From UBA5078 sp964538025 (GTDB lineage Bacteria > Pseudomonadota > Gammaproteobacteria > Pseudomonadales > Pseudohongiellaceae): a stretch of 64,000 nucleotides of DNA. Of this stretch, positions 35,448 to 44,725 are shown piece after piece. The DNA lies in assembly GCA_964538025.1 (NCBI GenBank), contig CAZICZ010000002.1, positions 1 to 64,000 of the forward strand, written 5' to 3'. The position numbers and the translations under genes were made by a program. Each line of letters opens with the position of its first letter. Position 1 is the first letter of the stretch. The notes beneath the pieces are model-generated. The model saw only the letters and a program-made list of their open reading frames with translations, was not told where the DNA came from and did no database searches.

Positions 35448-35672
35448 CTAGTCGGTCGAAGACTCCTGATTGAGGGGGACGATGTTGGCAGCGTGCAGGC
35501 CCTTGGGACCTTCTATGGTTTCAAATGAAACCGTCTGCCCGGCTTTCAATGTTTTATACCCTTCCATTCCAATGGCAGAGTAGTGTGCGAACAGATCGTC
35601 ACCGCCATTGTCAGGCAGAATAAAGCCAAACCCTTTTGCGTTGTTAAACCACTTCACTTGCCCAGTACTCAT
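35448..35672 (-). CDS. cspD: Cold-shock-like protein CspD
   Basis: Single-strand nucleic-acid-binding beta-barrel of 74 residues. RNP1 (KGFGFI) and RNP2 (DLFAHY) are intact, and GQVKWFNNAKGFGF, IGMEGYKTLKAGQTV and EGPKGLHAANIVP follow the CspD rather than the CspA pattern. E. coli CspD is induced in stationary phase and inhibits replication. A well-formed promoter lies at 35736-35764, giving a leader of about 55 bases. The neighbouring divergent clpS gene is the classic partner. Confidence 0.9.
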   Translation of the reverse strand: MSTGQVKWFNNAKGFGFILPDNGGDDLFAHYSAIGMEGYKTLKAGQTVSFETIEGPKGLHAANIVPLNQESSTD

Positions 35673-35735
35673 GGCAAAACTCCCGTGTAACGTGTTGTTG
35701 TTATTTTTTACCTAGGATAACCACTAGCAACCGTT

Positions 35736-35764
35736 CGTATAGCGCACTGAAAATTACTTGTCAA
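35736..35764 (-). promoter_or_regulatory. Sigma-70 promoter of cspD
   Basis: On the minus strand a consensus -35 TTGACA (35764-35759) is followed, after 17 bases, by a -10 TATACG (35741-35736). Transcription would start near 35729, about 55 bases before the cspD start codon. No other gene lies on this strand in the 345-base gap to clpS; the remainder of that gap holds only a weak TATTAT (35886-35891) facing clpS. Confidence 0.7.
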
Positions 35765-36017
35765 CGTTGATAGCGTCACCCGCCGTCCCCATATCGCTTT
35801 CTGGCGCATGTAAACCGGGGGCGAGAGCAGGATGAATCTCGGTCTGGCCGCGCAAATTTTTTTCTTCAATGGCTCTTTTCCAGCGTATTATGGATTCCAA
35901 GAGTCGAGCAGTTCCGCACAGACATCATTGCTGCGTGGCGGACATCAGCAGGTTTTTTAAACGATGTGGAAGAGTGAGTATGAGCCGAAGGGCTCCCTGA
36001 CGTTAGCGGGGAAAATC

Positions 36018-36353
36018 ATGGCCCATTGGGACGGTCACGGCGAGGACGGTGGCAGGGATGGCGCATTGGCGACATCCAATGTCAAACCCAAGCTAGCCCA
36101 GCCCCCCTTGTATAAAGTCGTCCTGTTCAACGATGACTACACGCCGATGGACTTTGTGGTGGATGTTCTCTGCTCGTTTTTCGGCATGAATGTAGAGAAG
36201 GCGACGCAGATCATGCTAAAGGTACACACGGAAGGGAAGGCGGTATGTGGCGTCTTCAGCAAGGATGTCGCAGAAACCAAGGCCCAGCAGGTCAACGACT
36301 ATTCCCGTGAATGTGAACAGCCGCTGCTGTGTAACGTTGAAGTGGACAGATAA
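36018..36353 (+). CDS. clpS: ATP-dependent Clp protease adaptor ClpS
   Basis: Adaptor of 111 residues that binds proteins with N-terminal Leu, Phe, Tyr or Trp and hands them to ClpA. The N-degron pocket signature NDDYTPMDFV (N38, D39, D40) and the histidine of VHTEGKAVCGVF are conserved. GGGGA stands before ATG 36018; a frame opening at 35964 adds 18 non-conserved residues. The N-terminal ~28 residues are longer than in E. coli and Gly/Asp-rich, as expected for the disordered ClpS tail that enters the ClpA pore. It precedes clpA by 14 bases. Confidence 0.93.
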   Translation: MAHWDGHGEDGGRDGALATSNVKPKLAQPPLYKVVLFNDDYTPMDFVVDVLCSFFGMNVEKATQIMLKVHTEGKAVCGVFSKDVAETKAQQVNDYSRECEQPLLCNVEVDR

Positions 36354-36367
36354 GGGATGGCATTAAG

Positions 36368-38665
36368 ATGTTGAGCAAAGATCTCGAAATTACGTTGAAC
36401 AGTGCCTTTTCCGGTGCCCGTAAGAAGCGCCATGAATACATGACAGTCGAGCATCTCCTGCTCGCCCTTCTGGATAACGAGATTGCAGCGGATGTGCTGT
36501 TGGCCTGCGGGGCTGATCTCGCCCGACTGCGCGCAGAGCTCGTTGCTTTCGTCGACGCCACCACCCCTTTGATTCCCGAGCATGAGGAAGACCGTGAAAC
36601 CCAGCCTACCCTGGGATTTCAGCGTGTACTTCAGCGCGCTGTGTTCCATGTCCAGTCGTCGGGAAAGCGGGAAGTCACAGGGGCTAACGTCCTGGTAGCC
36701 ATTTTCAGTGAACAAGAAAGCCAGGCGGTTTTTCTTCTGCGTCAGCAGGATATTGCCCGCATCGATGTCGTGAATTACATCACCCATGGAACGTCCAAAG
36801 TGCACGGTCATGAGGGACATCCAGAACCGGCACCGAATCCGCAGGAAGCCGAGGAGGAGGGCGGCGAGCGCGGCGCAAGTGCCTTGGAAAGTTATGCTAC
36901 CAACCTGAATCAGCAGGCGGAATTAGGCAAAATCGATCCGTTGATCGGACGCGAAGAGGAAGTGACGCGCCTGATCCAGGTGTTGTCGCGCCGCCGAAAG
37001 AACAATCCCTTGCTGGTTGGGGAGTCTGGCGTCGGAAAGACGGCAGTTGTCGAAGGGCTGGCGCGGCAGATTGTGGAGGGCGAAGTGCCCGACATCCTTC
37101 AGGGAAGCGTGATCTATTCCCTTGATCTGGGTTCTTTGCTGGCGGGGACCAAGTATCGTGGCGATTTCGAAAAGCGCTTCAAGGCCCTGCTGTCGGAATT
37201 GAAAAAGAATCCGTCGGCCATCCTGTTCATCGATGAGATTCATACCATCATCGGTGCGGGCGCGGCGTCCGGCGGTGTGATGGATGCCTCCAACCTTCTC
37301 AAGCCGGTGCTGACATCGGGCGATCTGCGGTGTGTCGGATCCACAACCTATCAGGAATACCGGGGCATCTTCGAGAAAGATCGCGCCTTGTCACGTCGCT
37401 TTCAGAAAATCGATGTACTGGAACCGGACGTCGAAACCACCTACCGCATTCTGAAGGGACTCAAATCACGCTTTGAAGAGCACCACGACCTGCGCTACAG
37501 CGACAGTGCCTTGCGGGCTGCGTCCGAACTCGCCGGACGCTACATCAATGACCGTTTCATGCCAGACAAGGCCATCGATGTCATCGACGAGGCTGGCGCC
37601 TATCAACGCCTGCAACCGGCCAGTAAGCGCAAGAAGCTGATTCAGGTACAGGATATGGAGCGTGTGGTGGCCGCCATCGCCCGCATCCCGCCAAAGCATG
37701 TGTCGAGTTCGGATGTCGAGGCGCTCAAGACGCTCGAGGAAAATCTGCGCATGGTGGTCTTCGGGCAGGACGAGGCCATCGTGAATCTGGCCTCTGCGAT
37801 CAAGCTGTCGCGTGCTGGGCTTAACCATCCCGACAAACCGATTGGTTCCTATCTGTTCTCCGGACCCACGGGCGTGGGCAAGACGGAAGTCAGCCGCCAG
37901 CTCGCCAAGATTCTCGGCATTGAGCTGGTGCGCTTCGATATGTCCGAATACATGGAGCGCCATACGGTATCCCGGCTCATCGGGGCGCCGCCGGGCTATG
38001 TTGGCTTTCATCAGGGCGGATTGCTGACGGAAGCCATCAGCAAGGCACCACACTGCGTCCTGCTTCTCGACGAGATAGAGAAAGCACATCCCGATGTCTT
38101 TAACCTGTTGCTGCAGGTCATGGATCACGGCACCTTGACCGACAACAATGGGCGCAAGGCCGATTTCCGCAATGTCATTTTGATCATGACAACCAATGCC
38201 GGGGCGCAGGAAATGTCTCGCGCGTCGATCGGATTTACACTGCAAAACCATAGTAGCGATGGCATGGAGGCGCTCAAAAAGACCTTCACGCCGGAGTTCC
38301 GCAACCGGTTGGATGCGATCGTGCAATTCGGTGCGCTGAGCACTGACACGATTCGGACGGTGGTCGACAAATTCCTCGTTGAATTGCAGGTGCAACTGGA
38401 CGACAAGAAAGTCAGTCTGCAGGTGGACGAAAGCGCCCGTGAGTGGTTTGTCGAACATGGCTACAGCGCCACGATGGGGGCACGACCGATGGCTCGCTTG
38501 ATTCAAGACAAGCTCAAAAAAGCACTGGCCGAGCAGATCCTTTTTGGTGAACTCATGGAAGGGGGAGAAGTGCTGGTGTCGATCGAAAAAGACGAGGTCA
38601 AGCTGTCGATTTCGGGGCGCCGAAAAACCGCGGGAAAGGAGTTGAGCCGGAGCGAGAGTGATTAA
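36368..38665 (+). CDS. clpA: ATP-dependent Clp protease ATP-binding subunit ClpA
   Basis: Double-ring AAA+ unfoldase of 765 residues that feeds ClpP. The ClpS-binding N domain (about 1-145) is followed by an acidic linker, the first AAA module (Walker A GESGVGKTAVVEG near 217; Walker B ILFIDEIHTIIGAG) and the second (GPTGVGKTEVSR near 500; LLLDEIEKAHPDV). The ClpP-docking loop IGF lies near residue 620, followed by FTPEFRNRLD. All key motifs look functional. The stop codon sits inside a terminator hairpin. Confidence 0.96.
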   Translation: MLSKDLEITLNSAFSGARKKRHEYMTVEHLLLALLDNEIAADVLLACGADLARLRAELVAFVDATTPLIPEHEEDRETQPTLGFQRVLQRAVFHVQSSGKREVTGANVLVAIFSEQESQAVFLLRQQDIARIDVVNYITHGTSKVHGHEGHPEPAPNPQEAEEEGGERGASALESYATNLNQQAELGKIDPLIGREEEVTRLIQVLSRRRKNNPLLVGESGVGKTAVVEGLARQIVEGEVPDILQGSVIYSLDLGSLLAGTKYRGDFEKRFKALLSELKKNPSAILFIDEIHTIIGAGAASGGVMDASNLLKPVLTSGDLRCVGSTTYQEYRGIFEKDRALSRRFQKIDVLEPDVETTYRILKGLKSRFEEHHDLRYSDSALRAASELAGRYINDRFMPDKAIDVIDEAGAYQRLQPASKRKKLIQVQDMERVVAAIARIPPKHVSSSDVEALKTLEENLRMVVFGQDEAIVNLASAIKLSRAGLNHPDKPIGSYLFSGPTGVGKTEVSRQLAKILGIELVRFDMSEYMERHTVSRLIGAPPGYVGFHQGGLLTEAISKAPHCVLLLDEIEKAHPDVFNLLLQVMDHGTLTDNNGRKADFRNVILIMTTNAGAQEMSRASIGFTLQNHSSDGMEALKKTFTPEFRNRLDAIVQFGALSTDTIRTVVDKFLVELQVQLDDKKVSLQVDESAREWFVEHGYSATMGARPMARLIQDKLKKALAEQILFGELMEGGEVLVSIEKDEVKLSISGRRKTAGKELSRSESD

Positions 38666-38674
38666 CTCTCGCTC
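38650..38674. terminator. Hairpin between convergent clpA and infA
   Basis: A 10-bp perfect stem, GAGCGAGAGT paired with ACTCTCGCTC, with a five-base loop GATTA. The clpA stop codon TAA (38663-38665) lies within the loop and the first base of the 3' arm. It sits just eight bases from the end of infA on the other strand, so it probably serves both genes, although the T tracts are poor and it may act mainly as a 3'-end stabiliser. Confidence 0.6.
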
Positions 38675-38681
38675 TTAGGCA

Positions 38682-38900
38682 TTAGCGGGCGCGGTAGGTG
38701 ATGCGTCCCTTGCTGAGATCGTAGGGTGTCAGTTCAACCTTCACCTGATCCCCCGTCAGAATGCGGATATAGTTTTTTCGCATTTTTCCAGAGATGTGAG
38801 CGGTGACGATGTGACCATTCTCCAGCTTGACGCGAAACATGGTATTGGGAAGGGTATCGACCACTTCGCCATCCATTTCAATCTGATCTTCTTTTGCCAT
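38682..38900 (-). CDS. infA: Translation initiation factor IF-1
   Basis: Essential OB-fold initiation factor of 72 residues, the exact family length. MAKEDQIEMDGEVVDTLPNT, FRVKLENGHIVTAHISGKMR and RILTGDQVKVELTPYDL are near-universal. Convergent with clpA and downstream of bpt/aat, the same order as in Pseudomonas and E. coli. Confidence 0.96.
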   Translation of the reverse strand: MAKEDQIEMDGEVVDTLPNTMFRVKLENGHIVTAHISGKMRKNYIRILTGDQVKVELTPYDLSKGRITYRAR

Positions 38901-39044
38901 TAAGTATTCTATCCTGAGTGGGTGAACCTGCGTGTTCTGCGGCGGACGGACAAAAACGTGCGCGCATTCTGCCTTAAATGGGCCAGATAAGCAAAAGGGC
39001 GACTCGGCCTGTGAGGGAGGATGACGTGCCCCGATGCGATGAGG

Positions 39045-39758
39045 CTAGGTCAGGACTACCCATCTGTCATTAATCAGGAGCTCGAGCGGCCGAAAATCTG
39101 TTTTGTAGCGCATCTTGGCACATTCCCTGATCCAGTAGCCCAAATACACATAGGGAAGACCTTTGCTTTTCGCCAGCTCTATTTGCCAAAGAATCAGATA
39201 GGTGCCCAGAGACCGAGATGCCAGCGCCGGGTCATAGAAGCTGTACATGGCTGAGACACCATGATCGAGAATGTCCATCACGGCGACGGCGACCAGCGTG
39301 TCCTGAACGTAAAACCCTTGGTACTGGCAACTTTCCGTTTTCGTTTCGATAAACGCCTGATACTGCTCCGGGTTTGGCGGATGCATGTCACCGCCCGCAT
39401 GTCGCGCCAGAATGTAGCGCGCGTACAGAGAATAGAATTCCGGGGCATCGAGATGGGCAAGAGTGATGGCGCGCACGTCTGTGTTATGCCGCCAGCAACG
39501 AGAAAACCGTTTATTGAAGCGGAATTCGGGAACGCGAATACGACAGGAAAGACACGCCTGACAGTGATCACAGGCAGGGCGGTACAAATGGGCACCGCTG
39601 CGACGAAATCCTGCCGTCACCAGACGACTGTACAGGGCCGTCGTAACTGGCACGGCGGGGTCCACGAAAATCGTGCGCGCCTCCTGATCATCAAGATAGC
39701 TACAGGGGTGCGGTGAGGTTTGAAAGAACTGCAGGCGCTGGATGTCATCAGGATGCAT
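39045..39758 (-). CDS. bpt: Aspartate/glutamate leucyltransferase Bpt
   Basis: Aminoacyl-tRNA-protein transferase of 237 residues that adds leucine to proteins beginning with Asp or Glu, making them ClpS substrates. The N-terminal cysteine cluster PACDHCQACLSCRIRV and the C-terminal SFYDPALASRSLGTYLIL and YVYLGYWI are typical of the Ate1/Bpt family. Its first 11 bases overlap the end of aat, so both transferases are coupled. Confidence 0.92.
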   Translation of the reverse strand: MHPDDIQRLQFFQTSPHPCSYLDDQEARTIFVDPAVPVTTALYSRLVTAGFRRSGAHLYRPACDHCQACLSCRIRVPEFRFNKRFSRCWRHNTDVRAITLAHLDAPEFYSLYARYILARHAGGDMHPPNPEQYQAFIETKTESCQYQGFYVQDTLVAVAVMDILDHGVSAMYSFYDPALASRSLGTYLILWQIELAKSKGLPYVYLGYWIRECAKMRYKTDFRPLELLINDRWVVLT

Positions 39759-40458
39759 GGTCGGTTTGCTCCAGTTGCCAGCGGCCCGACCGCCCCGGTG
39801 ACTGCAGGGCGTGCCGAAGAAGAATTAAAAACTTTTCCCGAGAAATTTTCGTTGCGCCTAGACTCGCCAAATGTGCTGAGGGGACCTGGCAATCAATCAA
39901 CTGGTATCCCCAGCGAGCCAATTGCTCTACCAAGCGGATAAACCCCGTCTTGGAGGCATTGGCCTTAAGACTGAACATGGATTCCCCGAAAAAAATCTGG
40001 CCCAGGGCGATGCCGTAAAGGCCACCAACCAGCTCTCCGCATTCCCAGACCTCGACGGAGTGCGCAATGTGCCTTTCATGAAGCGTGCAATAGGCGTGCT
40101 GCATTTCAGGAGTAATCCAGGTGCCGGGATAGGATTCGCGCGTGCCCGCGCACAGGGCGATAACCTGCGCAAAGGCCTGATCCAGTGTGACGTGAAAGGA
40201 TCCTTTGCGCAGCACTTTGTGCATGCTGCGGGAAATGCGCAGGTCCTGAGGATGAAGCGCCATCCGGATGCCCGGAGACCACCACAAGAGCGGTTGATCG
40301 TCCTGATACCACGGAAAGATGCCGCGTTCGTAGGCGGCAATCAGGCGTTCGGGGGAAAGATCCCCCCCGTAGGCCAGAAGGCCGTCCGGATCACGCAACG
40401 CGCTGCTGACAGGAGGGAAATCCAGCGAGTCCGGGCTCAGGCAGGGGAGTCTGCTCAT
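39748..40458 (-). CDS. aat: Leucyl/phenylalanyl-tRNA--protein transferase Aat
   Basis: Adds Leu or Phe from tRNA to proteins starting with Lys or Arg, the primary step of the bacterial N-degron pathway. 236 residues. GLLAYGGDLSPERLIAAYERGIFPWY, LLWWSPGIRMALHP, GTRESYPGTWITPEMQHAY and the active-site region FFGESMFSLKANASKTGF are family hallmarks. It precedes and overlaps bpt and follows trxB by 14 bases. Confidence 0.94.
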   Translation of the reverse strand: MSRLPCLSPDSLDFPPVSSALRDPDGLLAYGGDLSPERLIAAYERGIFPWYQDDQPLLWWSPGIRMALHPQDLRISRSMHKVLRKGSFHVTLDQAFAQVIALCAGTRESYPGTWITPEMQHAYCTLHERHIAHSVEVWECGELVGGLYGIALGQIFFGESMFSLKANASKTGFIRLVEQLARWGYQLIDCQVPSAHLASLGATKISREKFLILLRHALQSPGRSGRWQLEQTDHAS

Positions 40459-40472
40459 GGGGTTTCCCGATC

Positions 40473-41420
40473 CTAGTGGTCCAGGAATTTCTCCGCATCA
40501 AGGGCTGCCATGCAACCAAAGCCAGCTGAGGTTATCGCCTGACGGTAAATATGGTCCGCGATGTCACCCGCGGCAAACACCCCCGGAACGCTCGTCTGGG
40601 TGGCGTTTCCCTCGATTCCGCTGTTGATCACGATGTACCCGTTTTTCAAGGCGAGCTGGCCTTCGAAAATGTCGGAGTTCGGTTTGTGTCCAATAGCGAT
40701 AAAGACGCCGTCCACGGCAATCTCTTTCTTTTCGCCCGTATGGGCATGGGCAAGCCGCAAGCCGGTGACTCCCATGTCATCACCGAGGACTTCGTCCAGC
40801 GTGTGTTCCCACATCAGCGTAATGAGGCCTGCCTTGGCTTTTTCGAATAACTTGTCTTGCAGGATTTTTTCCGCTTTGAGCGTGGTGCGGCGGTGCACCA
40901 AAGTGACGTGAGAGGCAATATTGGAAAGATAGAGAGCCTCCTCCACGGCGGTATTTCCGCCTCCGATCACCGCGACGGGCTTGTTGCGATAAAAAAAGCC
41001 ATCGCAGGTCGCGCATGCGCTAACCCCTTTGCCCATGAAGGCTTCTTCTGACGGTAAGCCCAGATACTGGGCCGAGGCACCGGTCGCAATGATCAGTGCA
41101 TCGCAGGTGTAGGTGGCGGCATCGCCCCACAGGGTAAAGGGGCGTTTGGACAGATCGGTGCGTTGAATATGGTCAAACACAATCGCGGCTTCGAAACGCT
41201 CGGCATGGGCTTTCATGCGTGCCATGAGAGCCGGACCCTGCAGTCCCTCCACATCGCCGGGCCAGTTGTCCACCTCGGTCGTCGTGGTCAGTTGCCCGCC
41301 TTCCACCATTCCGGTGATCACCACTGGATTCAGATTGGCGCGTGCGGCATAGACTGCCGCCGTGTAACCTGCAGGGCCGGAGCCGAGAATGATCAATCGG
41401 TGGTGTTGGGTAGAGCTCAT
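40473..41420 (-). CDS. trxB: Thioredoxin-disulfide reductase
   Basis: FAD enzyme of 315 residues that reduces thioredoxin with NADPH. The FAD loop GSGPAGYTAAVYAARA is at the N-terminus, the redox-active pair is CATC (C136, C139), the NADPH loop is VIGGGNTAVEEALYL, and the C-terminal FAD motif is GVFAAGDIADHIYRQAITSAG. ATG 41420 is preceded by AGGAAG; an in-frame TTG two codons upstream is less likely. First gene of trxB-aat-bpt-infA; divergent from ftsK across 285 bases that hold no gene and no clear promoter. Confidence 0.95.
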   Translation of the reverse strand: MSSTQHHRLIILGSGPAGYTAAVYAARANLNPVVITGMVEGGQLTTTTEVDNWPGDVEGLQGPALMARMKAHAERFEAAIVFDHIQRTDLSKRPFTLWGDAATYTCDALIIATGASAQYLGLPSEEAFMGKGVSACATCDGFFYRNKPVAVIGGGNTAVEEALYLSNIASHVTLVHRRTTLKAEKILQDKLFEKAKAGLITLMWEHTLDEVLGDDMGVTGLRLAHAHTGEKKEIAVDGVFIAIGHKPNSDIFEGQLALKNGYIVINSGIEGNATQTSVPGVFAAGDIADHIYRQAITSAGFGCMAALDAEKFLDH

Positions 41421-41705
41421 ATGCAAGACTTCCTGTATTCAGTGGTGGCGCCTTCAGCGGCGCAAAGTGCTCAGTAAAACGTTTTGGGTATTGGGCTGTT
41501 TAATGTGGCTTTGGTGGCCTCATTTAAAGGGCTGCCTCAAAATCCGGCCTATTCTAGTGGATCGTTTCCGCTTCGACATGGGTTTTTCGGGATTTTCCTG
41601 GGCAGGGGGCTAAATGCCTTGTTTTCGGGGGGCGGAAAATTGATTATGATAGCCCCGCCATATCTAGAATCAGATATAAAATCTTAATGCAGGTCTCTGA
41701 AAAGT

Positions 41706-44042
41706 TTGAAAAATAAACCCAAATCAAAGCCGGACAACGAACAACGCTTAACGGCAGTAACGCAGCGCGTTCTTCGGGAAGGTGCGCTTATCCTCTGCTT
41801 CTTGCTGGGCTTGTTCTTGTTCATCGCCTTGCTTAGCTATTCCCCCACCGATCCTGGTTTCACGACGACCGGCACAGGGGCCGATGTGGAGAACGCGGTA
41901 GGCCAACTTGGCGCGTGGATGGCGGACTTGCTGTTTCATCTCTTTGGCTATTTCGCCTATCTGTTTCCCTTGACCTTAGGCATCAAAGCCATTGGATTTT
42001 TGCGCCAGCAGGATGAGGTGATAGAGCCGTTCTCATGGGCCATCTTCACGCTGAAAGGGACGGGTATTCTGCTGCTGGCCATCGGCGCCTGTGCGCTGGC
42101 CACCATGCATTTCGAGATCGACCCATCACTGCCCTGGCTCGCCGGAGGCGTTGTCGGATCCATGATGGTGGATGTCACTGTGCCGGTGTTTGCCGTTATT
42201 GGCAGCACGCTTTTGTATTTTGCCATTTTCCTGCTGGGTCTCACCCTGTGTGTCGAAATTTCCTGGCTGCGCTTTGTGGATCAAACGGGCGCGGTGACAC
42301 TGGGCTCTTTGGCCTGGCTGCGGCAGACCTGGTCCCGGTGGTGGGCCGCCCGCAAAGAGGAGAGTGACACCCGTCAGATACTGGAAACCCGCAAGCGGGC
42401 CCTGGATGTGTATATCGAAAAGGAAAAGACCCGGGTGCCGCCGACCATTGCCCCGGTCGTCAAGAAGGCACCGGTCAAAAGTGCGCGTGTCGAGAAGGAG
42501 CGTCAGGGGCGTCTGTTTGCCGCTCCGAATCCCGGGGACCTGCCACCCATTTCCCTGCTTGATGAATGGAAAGGGCCTACCAAGGCGGGGTATTCCAAGG
42601 ATTCGCTGGAGGCAATGTCTCGCCTGCTAGAGCTTAAGCTGAGCGATTTTGGTATCGATATCCAGGTCACCGAGGTCAATCCCGGCCCTGTCATTACGCG
42701 CTTCGAGGTGCAACCCGCCCCGGGGGTGAAGGCCAGCCGTATCACAAGTCTTGGGAAAGATCTCGCCCGGTCTCTCGCGCTGGTCAGTGTGCGCGTCGTT
42801 GAAGTGATTCCTGGCAAGACGGTGATCGGCATCGAGATCCCCAATGAGCACAGGGAAACCATCATGCTTAGTCAGGTGCTGGCTTCGCCGGATTTTGACA
42901 AATCACCTTCTCCAGTCAGCATGGCGCTGGGACATGACATCGTGGGCAAACCCGTGATCGTGGATTTAGCCAAAATGCCCCATCTGCTGGTTGCGGGAAC
43001 CACCGGTTCCGGAAAATCGGTGGGGGTTAACGCCATGATTCTGAGCATTCTGTTCAAATCCACGCCGGAACAGGTGCGGATGATCATGATTGACCCCAAG
43101 ATGTTGGAGCTGTCGGTCTACGATGGGATCCCGCATTTGCTGACTCCGGTGATAACCGACATGAAGGACGCGGCCAACGGACTGCGCTGGAGCGTCGCGG
43201 AGATGGAGCGGCGCTACAAGCTCATGTCTGCCCTCGGTGTGCGTAATCTCGCGGGCTACAACAAAAAGGTCAGTGATGCGCAGAAAGCGGGTCAGCCGAT
43301 TCTGGACCCCTTGTGGCGGCCCGATCCCATGCAACTTCTGGAGGAGCAGCAGGCGCCGGTGCTGGAAACCTTGCCCATGATTGTCGTGATTGTCGATGAG
43401 CTCGCCGACATGATGATGGTGGTTGGCAAGAAGGTGGAGGAGCTGATTGCGCGTATTGCCCAGAAGGCTCGGGCCGCCGGCATCCATCTGATCCTCGCCA
43501 CCCAGCGTCCTTCCGTGGATGTGCTGACGGGGCTGATCAAGGCCAATATTCCAACCCGCCTCTCGTTCATGGTGCAGTCCAAGATTGATTCCCGCACGAT
43601 TCTCGGTGAGGGAGGCGCTGAACAGTTGCTGGGCAACGGGGACATGCTGTTCCTGCCTCCCGGGGGCGGTGTGGCAACCCGTGTGCATGGCGCCTTCGTC
43701 AGTGATGACGAGGTGCACCGCGTGGTAGCCGACTGGAAGGCGAGGGGAGAACCCGTGTATGTGGACGAGATTACCCAGGGAGCGGATGAACGCGACTTTG
43801 GCGGCAGTTTCGGTGGCGACGAGGACGGGGGCAGTGGCGAAGAGGACGATGCCCTGTATGACGAGGCGGTGGCCTTTGTGACGGAATCCCGCAAGGCGTC
43901 CATTTCGGCCGTCCAACGCAAGTTGCGTATCGGCTATAACCGTGCCGCACGCATGATTGAGGCCATGGAGGCCGCAGGCGTGGTGTCCGCCATGAACACC
44001 AATGGCAGTCGCGAAGTCATCGCGCCGCCCCCGCCCCGCTGA
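41706..44042 (+). CDS. ftsK: DNA translocase FtsK
   Basis: Divisome protein of 778 residues that pumps chromosomal DNA at the closing septum and activates XerCD. The N-terminal membrane domain (about residues 25-205) has four to five hydrophobic segments. A short linker leads to the RecA-like motor with ITRFEVQPAPGVKASRI, Walker A GTTGSGKSVGVNAM (about 430) and Walker B VVIVDELADMMMV. The C-terminal winged helix gamma (about 717-775, YDEAVAFVTESRKASISAVQ) reads KOPS sites. The linker is much shorter than in E. coli (1329 residues), as in many gammaproteobacteria. The start is TTG 41706. Confidence 0.94.
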   Translation: MKNKPKSKPDNEQRLTAVTQRVLREGALILCFLLGLFLFIALLSYSPTDPGFTTTGTGADVENAVGQLGAWMADLLFHLFGYFAYLFPLTLGIKAIGFLRQQDEVIEPFSWAIFTLKGTGILLLAIGACALATMHFEIDPSLPWLAGGVVGSMMVDVTVPVFAVIGSTLLYFAIFLLGLTLCVEISWLRFVDQTGAVTLGSLAWLRQTWSRWWAARKEESDTRQILETRKRALDVYIEKEKTRVPPTIAPVVKKAPVKSARVEKERQGRLFAAPNPGDLPPISLLDEWKGPTKAGYSKDSLEAMSRLLELKLSDFGIDIQVTEVNPGPVITRFEVQPAPGVKASRITSLGKDLARSLALVSVRVVEVIPGKTVIGIEIPNEHRETIMLSQVLASPDFDKSPSPVSMALGHDIVGKPVIVDLAKMPHLLVAGTTGSGKSVGVNAMILSILFKSTPEQVRMIMIDPKMLELSVYDGIPHLLTPVITDMKDAANGLRWSVAEMERRYKLMSALGVRNLAGYNKKVSDAQKAGQPILDPLWRPDPMQLLEEQQAPVLETLPMIVVIVDELADMMMVVGKKVEELIARIAQKARAAGIHLILATQRPSVDVLTGLIKANIPTRLSFMVQSKIDSRTILGEGGAEQLLGNGDMLFLPPGGGVATRVHGAFVSDDEVHRVVADWKARGEPVYVDEITQGADERDFGGSFGGDEDGGSGEEDDALYDEAVAFVTESRKASISAVQRKLRIGYNRAARMIEAMEAAGVVSAMNTNGSREVIAPPPPR

Positions 44043-44049
44043 GAAGAAC

Positions 44050-44703
44050 ATGTCCTTTTTGCGCACCGTCTTGCGATATTTCGCCCTTCTGCTGGTTCTC
44101 TCGGAGCCCGCTGTCAGTCGCGCGCAGGACGAGGCTGTCAGTCAGCTGGCCGACTTGCTTGGCGACATCGAGACGTATCAGGCGGAGGTCAGGCAACTCA
44201 TTGTTGAATCGACGGGGGGGCTGCTGGAAGAGAGCACCATCGTGTTCAAACTGAAACGTCCCAATGGATTCTATTGGGAAACGCTGGCTCCGTACCCTGA
44301 ACTGATCGTGACCAATGGCCGTGTGCTGTGGAACTATCAACCCGACCTCCTGCAAGTGACTCTGGAAGATTGGGATCCGGCACAGGCAGAACTTGCAGCC
44401 CAGTTGCTGAACGGCAAGATCGACCAGATTAATGAAGACTATTTCATTACCGGGGGAGACGTCGGGAGCGGCACGGCATTTGAGTTCATTCTCGAACCGG
44501 TGGACCCCAGCAGCCCCTACGAACGCGTGACCCTCTACTTCCGGGATCGGCAGCTAAGTTCGATACACATTGATAACGGCAATGGACAGCGGACATTCTG
44601 GGAGTTTTTCGAGCCGATCCTGAATGAGCCGATTGATGAGGCGATATTCGAGTTCGTCGCCCCGGATGATATCGATGTCATCGATAACCGAAAGACACCT
44701 TAG
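44050..44703 (+). CDS. lolA: Outer-membrane lipoprotein carrier protein LolA
   Basis: Periplasmic chaperone that carries lipoproteins from LolCDE to LolB. 217 residues, with signal peptide MSFLRTVLRYFALLLVLSEP and cleavage after the SRA motif. The mature part shows YQAEVRQLIVESTGGLLEES, PNGFYWETLAPYPELIVTNG and WNYQPDLLQVTLEDW, the LolA half-barrel signature. ATG 44050 is seven bases after ftsK, in the conserved ftsK-lolA-rarA order. Confidence 0.92.
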   Translation: MSFLRTVLRYFALLLVLSEPAVSRAQDEAVSQLADLLGDIETYQAEVRQLIVESTGGLLEESTIVFKLKRPNGFYWETLAPYPELIVTNGRVLWNYQPDLLQVTLEDWDPAQAELAAQLLNGKIDQINEDYFITGGDVGSGTAFEFILEPVDPSSPYERVTLYFRDRQLSSIHIDNGNGQRTFWEFFEPILNEPIDEAIFEFVAPDDIDVIDNRKTP

Positions 44704-44725
44704 GTGTCCGGAGAAAAGGTGATCC

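Noticed and set aside
41660..41677. ATATCT ... AGATAT inverted repeat just before ftsK.
   Set aside because: Six-base arms in AT-rich sequence are expected by chance; no regulator points to it.
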